Source: Parelaphostrongylus tenuis
Lineage: Eukaryota > Nematoda > Chromadorea > Rhabditida > Metastrongylidae
NCBI GenBank assembly: GCA_019055375.1
Contig: JAHQIW010001193.1
Coordinates: forward strand, 310,001 to 374,000
Length of the DNA: 64,000 nucleotides
Direction of reading: 5' to 3'
Within the stretch, counting starts at the first letter, position 1, and every line of letters starts with the position of its first letter. The notes under the pieces were generated by a model. The model saw only the letters and a list, made by a program, of their open reading frames with translations. It was not told the origin of the DNA and made no database searches. The position numbers and the translations under genes were made by a program. Positions 52,640 through 62,469 of this stretch are shown here, in pieces.

Positions 52640-53394
52640 TGTTTGGCGGACTGAGTTGCAGACAATTTGCTCGTTTCAAGGTCTACAGAAGGCAAACCGC
52701 CGAAGAGTCAGCCGTTTGAAGAAACAGTATCATACAGACCTTGTGTTAAGCTCAGTAAGAAAACAAGGAGATATGGAAAGAATGTTGGTTGGTGCGAAAG
52801 CAATTGCGATTTCAGACCGTGAAATCAAGAATGGTCGTGAATTAACAAAGACATATGGAAACATTAGCAACGAATTTAGCTCAAAAATTCATGACGAACG
52901 TATAGTGCAGTATTACAAAAATTTTCGTAAAGGAGATATATTTCAGCGATGCAAAAAACAGCATTACCTTTGTACCATCCTCATCGGAAGTCATGGTAGA
53001 AGCAATCATCGATGCTGTTCTTCTGAAGAGTGTTTGAGATGTTTCGGAAGCATTCGGCGCCGACGATGCGAGCGTTCTCGCCACGAAGCAGCTACAGCCA
53101 TTTCTGAAGTGCGAATTGAATCCACGTTTCATCCATATCGAAGGCGTCACTCCACCAAAATCAACTCTACTTATGGAGGAAACACGGGTCCAACTCATTA
53201 CTAAGGCTTACAATTTCACACATCCTTGCACAGAGAGCCGTAAGATGATGTTGTATGACTGTGATAACAGTGTCATTATGATAGAGCCCTATAACAGCTA
53301 CTTAGAGGAGAAAGTTCTCATTATGCAACACCTTAAACCACATCATACTTTCAAAAGTTCTCAGACAAAAAACAGCTTTGGCAAAGGCCAATAA
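52640..53394 (+). pseudogene. Unrecognised coding-like block U, copy 1
   Basis: The open frame 53116-53394 reads NPRFIHIEGVTPPKSTLLME, ETRVQLITKAYNFTHP, then SRKMMLYDCDNSVIMI to a stop. Upstream coding-like text is in broken frames. A second copy on the opposite strand (55222-55880) conserves the same protein (NPRFIHIEGVTPPKPALLLD) with many synonymous-looking changes, so it was once a protein gene. Family unknown; it may belong to the surrounding repeat. Confidence 0.4.
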
Positions 53395-54518
53395 AACTGA
53401 ATTCATAGAGCTATTTCAACGAAAGCGCCGAGTATACATACATCAGAGTTTATCGGGATATGACTGTACGGCAAGATGAAATTCCACACAATCAATCAAT
53501 TCTTTTCGTCATACAAGTGTTGACGAAAAAACGATTGAAGAAGATATTTCCTTCGACCACGCATGCACTGGAATTGATGCACATTATCACAAATATGTTG
53601 GGATGACCGCTGCATTCTTAACACGCTGACTCCAATTTTTCCCACTTTATTTACTCTATAATGCAAAGTTCATTAGCAGTGTCGTATAGTAAGCGATATT
53701 GATTTAGCAGCCAATAATCAGTTTGATTGCGGAGAACTAGCTCTTAAGATCAGCACTCCACTATTCAATTCACAAAATGGGAAACGGCCTCAAAATGGGC
53801 TTGAGAAGCTTCAATAAATGTTTTAAGGGAGTACTCGTTGCCGTGCCCATGTAGTCAATTAGTGCGTGTATGGTGACTTATGAGTTGCTTGAACTTCGGC
53901 GCTTTGTAACTCGCTTCATGCAACACAGCTACGATCACATGCACCGATTTCAATACATAGGCAGTTGAGATATTTATTCCTTTGAATTTCAAACAAATAT
54001 ATATCATTCGACATTATGAAGGAAATGAGAACCACCAAAATGTACAGATTTTTGTCGATTATCACGCGCGACTTCGGACCATTTCACAAATCACGATTTG
54101 ATCTGAGTCTAATCCTGCCACGCATAGTTCTCATCATGTAGAACATTCTCCTGCTGGTCTTATAACATATAGTGAACCATAGAAAAGAAGATAACGGTAC
54201 GCTCCAACCTGGAAACATCTCTTGACGGATGCGAATTGTTGAGCCAGCCGAATGCATAGGAGTTAAACCCTGATGAAGCTTAAACTCGTCGGCCCTAAAG
54301 TGTTGAGCACTCCAAGGCTCCAGTACTCCTTGTACAACTTGCCACTGATAGCTGACAGCGTTGATTTAGACGTTTGTGTTGATAAAGACCAACGGTCTTT
54401 CCGGCGCGCGCAAATGCCGGTCCAGTCTTTCACAGAGCCCACAAAGTGACTGCGGCCCATGATTTTTGCTACTGCGCACTTGTGATGATCTTTCTTGAGA
54501 AAAGGACGACCATTATGG
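53353..54518 (-). repeat. Right arm of the 1.17 kb inverted duplication
   Basis: Reverse complement of 50983-52148. Its outer end stops inside the mariner and joins directly to a third, diverged copy of the same sequence in the other orientation at 54519. Confidence 0.85.
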
Positions 54519-55900
54519 GTTTGAGATTCAAAGGAATAAATATCTCAAACTGCTTATGTATTGAAATTGGTGCATGTGATCGTAGATTGTTACATGAAGC
54601 GAGTTACAAAGTGCCGAAGTTCAAGCAACTCATAAGTCACCGTAGACGCACTAATTGAGAACTTGGCACGGCAACGATCACTCCCTTAAAACATTTATTG
54701 AAAATTATTAAGCCCATTTCGAGGCCTTTTCCCATTTTCTGAATTGGATAGTGGAGTGATGATCTTAAAAGCTAGTTCTCCGCATACAAACTGATTATTG
54801 ACTGCCCAATCACTATCGGTTACAATACGATGCTGCTACTGAACGGTGCATTATACAGTAAATAAAATGGACAAGATTAGAGGCAGCGTGTTAGGAATGA
54901 GCAGCGATCATCCCAACATGTTTGTGATGATGTGCATCAATTCCAGTGCATGCGTAGTCGAAGGAAATATCTTCTTCAATCGTTTTTTCGTCAACACTTT
55001 TGTGACGAAAGGAATTGATTGATTATGTGGAATTTCATCTTGCCGTACAGTCATATCCCGATAAATTCTGGTGTTTGTAAACTCGGCGCTTGCGTTGAAA
55101 TACCTCTATGATTTCAGTTTAAATGGCCTTTGCCAAAGCAGTTTTTTGTCTGAGAAGTTTTGAAAGTATGATGGGTGTTTGAAGTATTGCATAATGAGAT
55201 ATCAATAAAAGCTTTCTTCTCTTAGTTGCTGATATAGGACTCTCTTATGATGACACCGTTATTACAGTCATACAACATCACCTTACGACCCTCTATGCAA
55301 GGATGTGTAAAACTGTGAGCCTTAGTAGGAAGTTGAACCCGTGTTTCATCCAAAAGCAGAGCTGGTTTTGGTGGAGTAACGCCTTCGATATGGATGAAAC
55401 GTGGATTATATTCGCACCTGAGAAATGGTTGTAGCTGCTTCGTGGCGTGTTCGCATCGTGGACGCTGAGCTCTTCCAGAACACTCTCGCTCATCTCGAAC
55501 ACTCTCAAGAAGAACAGCTTCGATGATTGCTTCTACCATGACTTCTGTAGAGGTGGTACAAAGGTAACTGCTGTTTTTGCATCGTTGAACTGTATCTCCT
55601 GTACGAAAATTTTCGAACTACCCTGCACTGTACGTTTGATATCAGTTTTTGAGCTAAATTCGTTGTTAATGTTTCCAAATGTCTCTGTTAATTTACGACC
55701 AATTTTGAGCTCGCGGTTGAAACCGCAATTGCTTTCGCACCAACCAACATTCTTTCCATATTTCCTTGTTTTCTTGTATTTCTTTGAACAGCTGACTCTT
55801 CAGCGATTTTCCCTTTTTCAGACACTGAAAAGAGCAAATTGTCTACCCCAGTCAGCCAAATACCTCCATTACTTCATTGCTAAGTATAATTGAACCTCGA
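54519..55900 (-). repeat. Third copy of the repeat with coding-like block U, copy 2
   Basis: 54519-55180 matches 51503-52148 directly at roughly 90%, and 55180-55880 matches 52650-53352 in reverse. The minus-strand frame 55539-55222 encodes MVEAIIEAVLLESVRDEREC and NPRFIHIEGVTPPKPALLLD, GRKVMLYDCNNGVI. A still more diverged start of the unit occurs at 56090-56400. Confidence 0.6.
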
Positions 55901-57049
55901 CTGAACAGAACATAGGATGCAGCAGATGATAACGGGGCTAATTTTGATGTAGAAGTCATCATCTTTCAATGGGAACATATAAACTCACCGTGCACAGAAG
56001 CGTTCTTAATAAACACCAGATCCAAGTATGAACCGCAAGGAATAATATCTCGTAAACGTTATATAGGGCAGTACGTAAGATAACTATCTCTAGCTAGTGG
56101 CCTCCACTTGAAAAAGTCAGTGATAGACTTATAAAAACGCCGGCTACGATCGAGATTAATTTTTATGCTTGATGAGATTGAATTATGCGTATGGTGACTT
56201 TTTTTTAATAAATAATGGAGGTGTTTGGTTGACTGAGTTGTTGACAACCTAATCTTTCCAGAATCTGAATAAGACGAAACCGCCGAAATGTCAATTGTTT
56301 TGAGTAAATAGTATTACTGGACCTTGTGTTAAACTCAGTAAGAAAACAAGGAATTATTGAAGAATGCCGATGTTAAGAGGTGGTCGATCTTGGACTCATT
56401 CGTCCCGTGATAAAAAGTATATATGAAATAAACAGCAGGTAATGAATTTTAACAACGAAACAGAAGAAAGATGCGCATTAGAATAATGTGTAACATAACC
56501 ACATTTATTTGAGAATATATTTTATAATCAAGCGACACTTTTCAACAATAATCAAACCGTAATTACTTCTTACTAACCTCATAACGTGGTAGAAGGCCCT
56601 TGCTTAAACAAGGAGTGCTTTAATCACAATTTTTATTCTTGTGTTTTCTATACAGTAGAACGGAATGATATGCATAATTACGTAGCTTTCCAAGCAAATT
56701 AATCAATGAGTAATGAAGAAAGACCATGAAGAGTTTGTTATTGGTTATTGATCTCTATAGATTGCAATGAAATCAGCGATGACTTCAAAGACCGTTGTCC
56801 ACACTGCTTTCAATCCCTCGTTCATTTGTCCATTATTACATTCTTTCAACGTTTCAGGTAACGGCTAGAGCATGTTCTGAAATATATCTGATTTTCATAT
56901 GCAGGAAACGTTAATATAGAAAAAAACACCTTTGCTTACAGAGATTGATTGTGCCAAAATTAGGAAGTTTTGATGAACTTTCTTCACGCTTTTGCCATGA
57001 GTACTTGCTCTCTTTCAACTATCGTTTTTTGCCTTCTCTCTTATTTTTT

Positions 57050-57285
57050 GTGTTTAGTGAGTTTTTTACCGGACATAGAGTGTAAATCGTACGTCGTCGC
57101 TAACTCCTATTGTGGGGACTGGAGCACCCACAGAGATTAGCAAAAGACGAGAGAGGGCAACTGCCCGACTGACGAGATCGCAAGATCGAAACACGTGTAT
57201 CGGGCTCTATATGTCAGCCCTCATTGACAGACCACTGACATGCGTGGCTCAAATAATGATTACCAGGCATTCTCTCTTTTTGTCG
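57050..57285 (+). mobile_element. Hammerhead-family element, 5' truncated
   Basis: Family blocks in order: TAGAGTGTAAATCGTACGTCGTCG, GGGGACTGGAGCACCCACAG, AGATTAGCAAAAGACGAGAG, the hammerhead, ATGTCAGCCCTCATTGACAGACC, TGACATGCGTGGCTCAAATAATGATTACC. The last part is the same as the right arm of the foldback at 2235-2459. Confidence 0.7.
57163..57205 (+). ncRNA. Hammerhead ribozyme motif, complete and best paired
   Basis: Stem I GCCCGA (57163-57168), core CTGACGA (57169-57175), stem II GATC-GCAA-GATC (57176-57187, four Watson-Crick pairs closed by a GNRA tetraloop), GAA (57188-57190), stem III palindrome ACACGTGT (57191-57198), A at the cleavage position 57199, stem I TCGGGC (57200-57205, six Watson-Crick pairs). 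No mismatch in any helix and all conserved core bases are present. Predicted cut after 57199. Confidence 0.9.
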
Positions 57286-57514
57286 GAAAGGTAATCATGC
57301 CATCGACTGGAGAAACTTGGCAATTACGACAGATTAAATTTTTCGATAAAACCATTACATGTCTGCGGTATATATTCCATTCCTTATGAGCCTTGGCTAT
57401 TCGTATCATTTGCAAGATCAGTTCATCCTCGTCTGACATTGAGTGAACTATAGTGCGCAATCTACACATGTAGACTGAAGCATTATTTCTGAAAATGATA
57501 TTGCTATCTGAATA

Positions 57515-59915
57515 TGGTAAACTATGAACTCATAGCGATTTACTAGTTATCAGAAAAAGGAGAAGCTTTGATATTTATCGCTTCGAACACAGCTCGCTTT
57601 CCTTCTACTAGTTTAGTATTTCATCAACTATAACTGTGTCACACTTGGTGATTTGCTATGCTGGACTTATCACTGAATAGTTCTTTTATATTATTACCTT
57701 CATTCACTGCCTAATTCGTTTTTGACACTGGCTAAGATTTGGGATATGTCTCGACCCACTCTTAGACGTTTCAAGGACGGCGCGCATTTGCACATTATCG
57801 ATACAGTCGCTATGACTTCCTCTCAGCCGCACAGATCGACATTAGACCCAGTTAAGCGGAAGTGGTGATTGAAGTCATAAGGCCAATAAATTTGGTGCCT
57901 GATTCATATTCAATGGAGGGTGCGATGCCGAAATTTTCTAGTTTATCCTGCTCGACTTTTTGCCCAAGATTTTTCTTTCACAATAGACTTGCCATCAACT
58001 GATTGACATGAGAGAAAGAACCAGTGATTTTGCGTGTTGACTAAACTAGCATTCATGCAGGTCTCACTAGTTGCTCGTTGCTCGCGTCTTTGTTTATACA
58101 TCCATGATTTTGCTGGAGTGCAGTGGCAGGAAATGACATATGATGATGCTCTGACTTAATCAACTCTTATACTATGTTAAATGTTCCAATCGAAAGCGCT
58201 TTGAGAGTTTAACGCACTGAAGTCTTACGCTTCTGTGTGTGGATGGTAACTCTAAAATCTTCAGTAATTTATGCGTGAGTACTGCAGGTGCAATGTGGCT
58301 TGTTTAGTTTTACTTGAACCGTCTGTGTTGATGTGCATCTGTGAAGGTAAACGAATTTCGAGGAACCTTTCTCACTGGACAGATTTTTCCTTCTGGAGTT
58401 TCCGTGATATGCCGAGTACTCAAATCTCAGTGATTTCAATATCATACATGGTTTCTAAGAAAGCCTTCTAGTTCTTAATAGCAACGAAAAAAAAATTATG
58501 TCTCACAAATGTCGCGCATTGCCGCGCTTATACATTGCTGAACAATGTTCTTCTTCTACGCTATAATTAGGTATTGAACAGCGTCAATCTCAGCGAGCTC
58601 AAAAGTGTACGTTTTCAAAAACGTTCTCTCATAGCGCTGTAACATGTAAATTGATAATGTGTTTCATACCCTTGGCACAATATGGCACGGATCTGCGTTA
58701 TTTGTATGAAATTTTTTTCTCCGTCTCGTAAATATTTCCATATTTTTGTCATGAAATTTCAGAAGAAACTTTGTTTCCCTATTGTGTAGGCTTAGGCATT
58801 CTATATCCATTTTGACCTTCCAAACAAAATCCTTCAATTAGGTGAAGCCTAAGAAGTCTCAGTCCATGCAAGAAAAGGATACGAACGATTAGAGAAAACG
58901 TGCAGTGTCAGAGTCTGTCAGTTTTTTCAGGAAAGCAAAACAATCCTAGACTCAGTAAGGAAAATCGTATTCCACAGGTAAGTCGCGTCTGTGCATTGTA
59001 TTGACTGCGCTATCGACCCACAACCACTTACACACTATAAGCGACAAGTAATTCGCTGCTTGTTTGAAGCTCATTATTATTTTCATTGCTACACTGCAAT
59101 AAAACGTTATTTACAGAATACAAGTAGAAAGCCGAAATAGCCGACATTTACACTATTAACTGATTAGTAACAATATAAGGGAAGCGCTCTGTCCTGTGAG
59201 AAATGCGAGTGTGTGTGACACATATTTACTTAAGCTGCTACGGCGCTTTGTGAAAGCCTTTTTGAAGAACAAACATATTTTTGAGTCTTTGATACTTTCA
59301 CTATCGAATGATGAATATTGGTAGTACAGGGGAAGATTTTAATCCTGTGAACTATATGCGCGACTATGTGTGACTCATGTGAAATAGAATATTATTTTTA
59401 TTGCAACAGCGCTATGAGAAAGCTTTTCTGAGAAGCAAGTGCATTTTTGAGTTTTCCAAATTTTGCATTCACAGGGGCTTGCCAAAAGTGCAAGAGCGAT
59501 TTTTTCTTGAGTGAAAAATTTTCCTTCAAAAATGTTTGTCCAAATTAGCAACTATTCTTACATCTCGCCCTCGCAGAAATGCGCACCAAGAGCGTATCAA
59601 CCCATAGGGGAAAATGTGATGTAATAGGACAACAGATCTGGAATTTTTCAAGAGTTTTCAAAGAAGATCTTCAAATAAGTAACAAAATTTGAGCCCCCTC
59701 TCGAGTCGCGTTGCGTGTAGCGATTCCATCTGCCGCCCGAGAGGGCGAAATTTTTGCTATTCCTCCAAGAGTTTTTACTTTGTTTCGCGAAGATTCCCTA
59801 TATCTTCTGATATCTTGATGTGCTAACTTTTCTTTACGCGCTCATGTGCCCTTAGGGCCTATATTTTCGAATACAAATAGTTATATTCGGTTATTTCTGA
59901 TTTGTAGGCAACTAA
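57515..59915. other. Stretch without recognisable genes
   Basis: Short frames only (66 residues at 58271-58471). Diverged R1-like text appears around 59200-59420. No known repeat family or domain otherwise. Confidence 0.35.
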
Positions 59916-59919
59916 TGAA

Positions 59920-60690
59920 AGCCCGATCTCATTCGCTGGAGGAGAACTTTTCATAGGAGTGGTAGCAGCCATTTCAAGACTGAAACTTGGGACCACAGGC
60001 ACATGTTACCGACTTCCTGAAACACTCTTTCATGACGTCATGATCTCCACACAAAACTATGTCTTGAGCGTGCATATTTCTCGCCGGACAGAATTCTTCT
60101 TGGACTATTAGAAATCATAAGAAAATATAGTGCTTTTTGATGCCACTGTGTGCTTATATGCTGAAAAGAACATTTTCTGAAACGCAGCAGGTAGTATAAG
60201 TTGAATTCGATGCGTGAGAATGGCCGATCTAAGGCCAGTTCACGTCGCGGTGGCGTGGCGACCGCGTGACTGCTGATGCAATACTTCTCTAACCGTTCAT
60301 AGAATCGTTCACGCGGAAGTCCGTTGCTCCCCCACGTGGGAATGCAAGTTCTCACCAGCTGCGTTGGAGCTTATATAACCACGTGCATTTCATAGAAATC
60401 GTCTTTTGAGGATATAAGCACAGTGTTGAATCAAATTCGATTATGCCAACGAATGGTTATTAATAGTCCAAGGAAAGAGCTCTGTCCCGCGAGAAATATG
60501 CGTGTCTACAGCCAAGAAATCTCCTCTTGTAGCAATGTCAAAAAAAGTCTTTTTCAAAAAACGGCGAAGTGGGGCTGTAGCCTCACGTTTCAGCTTTCGA
60601 ATGGTTACTGACACTCCTATGGAAAGTTTCTCTCCAGCAAATCAGATCCGTTTCTCATTTATTCCCTCCTTCTCCCATCAGAAAGTACAC
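59920..60690. repeat. Inverted pair of R1 repeats
   Basis: A minus copy (59925-60120: CATTCGCTGGAGGAGAACTTTTCATAGGAG) and a plus copy (60420-60690: GAGCTCTGTCCCGCGAG, AGCTTTCGAATGGTTACTGACACTCC) face each other across about 300 bases that include a GC-rich GGCGTGGCGACCGCGTGAC segment. Confidence 0.5.
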
Positions 60691-61204
60691 TAAAATTCTT
60701 TTGCTCTGCAGAAATCTTTTCGAAAATCAAATTCAGTTTCAGAATTATCGTCTTCCAAACTATTAAACAAGCACAAAACTCTGTTGAAAAGTCGCCCATA
60801 GGCCGTAGCAGATGAAGCATGAGCGCTTAAGGTGAAACGTAATCTTATTATCGGCGCGTTAGCGCACTAAAAATGTGCACTTGAATTGCAAATGCATTAC
60901 TGATAGTCAAAATTTATATCATCGAATGATTACCTGAGATTTGCGAGGAGAGAGAAAAAGCTTCGTTTTGAACCGGTCAAGTTTACTGATTACTTGCTCT
61001 TTTATATGAAGACAGAGTGGTCGACTAGTGTCGAAAATGTAGTCAACCCGGCACTCTTCACACGAGACTAGATAGACTGTGGCCAAATTCATGCACTTAT
61101 CATCTCTGACCTAAGGGCATATCTTGCAATTTGGTTAGTGCACAGACGGTCATGCATGCGGTCGCGAACTAGCTGGGGTGTGGGAGTAATTATCACTATA
61201 TAAT

Positions 61205-61640
61205 CACAGTATTGTACACTCGATTGCTCATTTCTGGCAAAATATAATCGCAGTGCCTCTTGTTTCGAGTGTTTTTTTTGAGACCTCGCTCAAAACATTA
61301 CAATCTGACAACATGGCTTTCTTCACACTCTTTAAGGCGCTACACAGTGCAAGACACGAGTAATCGAGTGTACAACACTGAACGCGGGGTGATTTTTTGC
61401 ACATAGCGGCAGGTGTAAATATTTCGGCGTCGGTCCCTCTTCGTAAGAATAATCTTCCGTGGATCTTATTGACCCGAAAGGCACCGTGCGACTGAGGAGG
61501 CTGTAATGCCGAAACACGTGTCATGCCGAGTATAAGCGGCATAGAAAACCTCATGAAAGCTCGAAATATGTTAAGAGATAATACTGTTCTAAACGACGTT
61601 TCGAAAACAGCGAGGACTTGAAACGAAAGGTGTGCAATAC
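61205..61640. mobile_element. Diverged hammerhead-family element
   Basis: TTGTACACTCGATTGCTC, TGTTTCGAGTGTTTTTTTTGAGACC, CGAGTGTACAACACTGAACG and the end GACTTGAAACGAAAGG are family blocks. A hammerhead-like motif lies at 61485-61528 (CTGAGGA, GGCT-GTAA-TGCC, GAAA, ACACGTGT, C), but stem I no longer pairs. Confidence 0.55.
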
Positions 61641-61644
61641 TCTA

Positions 61645-62460
61645 TCAGTTGGACATAGCAAGGTCAATGATCAAAAACGCGAGTATAAACATGAACATGT
61701 GTGTGCACACTTGTTTCCTCCTGTACCCTCCTGTAAAGCAATTATCTTTAATCTCCTCTAGCTCAGTTTCGCCACCCACAACTCCAAAAACGCTATATAA
61801 AGTTCGTTTTTGAGTTGTCGTCTTATTCTGATTAACAGACGCGTCACGACACCACGCGCGACCATACCCTTCTGAGGAAGTGTCCTACAGCCGTCAAGAC
61901 GAATTGCTAAGGTAATCAAATTGTGCTTCCTATTCTGGAATAAAATTTACCACTCCCATTTTGTCACATTGGTGCTATTACGCCGAAATTTACTCGGCTT
62001 TTGAGATATAGTCATCGGATGAGGCAATTTTAGAATGGTTATCGGATAGGCAATTTTGAAAAAAAATTTTTTTGCTGAACTAAAGCTTTCGAATAGACTA
62101 TCTGTGCACATCCGAAAACTGAAATCTCGAAGAACTTGCAAATGTACTTGCTTTCCAGAAAGACCTTTTAGTACTTTAGCAGTCAAAATAATTTTATGTT
62201 CCACATACGTAGAGCATTATCGCTTTCATATAACACGGGGCAAACTTTGACAAGCCGTTATATAGCGTGAATCACCTAGATTTCAAAAATGTGCTTTTTT
62301 CTGGAAAAGCAAGCGCTGTAGCGGGAAACATATGATCGTGCTTCACACGCGTTGCGGGTAATCGCACATTATCACGCATATTTTTTGCAGGACGGACCTC
62401 TTCCCCTCGAGTGCCAGTAATTGATCGATAGCGTAAATTTCGGAAATTTGAAAAAGAAAC
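61645..62460. other. Stretch before the LINE
   Basis: No coding region recognised. Confidence 0.35.
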
Positions 62461-62469
62461 ACCTGAATT

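Larger units (their letters stand above)
56745..57469 (-). pseudogene. Unrecognised antisense gene relic F1, copy D
   Basis: First block at 57436-57350 reads MSDEDELILQMIRIAKAHKE; second block at about 56880-56745 reads ETLKECNNGQMNEGLKAVW, TTVFEVIADFIAIYRDQ and a stop. Best preserved of four copies. A hammerhead element (57050-57285) lies between the blocks. Splice sites linking them are not obvious. Confidence 0.45.

Noticed and set aside
61485..61528. Hammerhead-like CTGAGGA motif
   Set aside because: Core and stem III are good, but stem I cannot be formed next to the core, so it is not listed as a ribozyme on its own.
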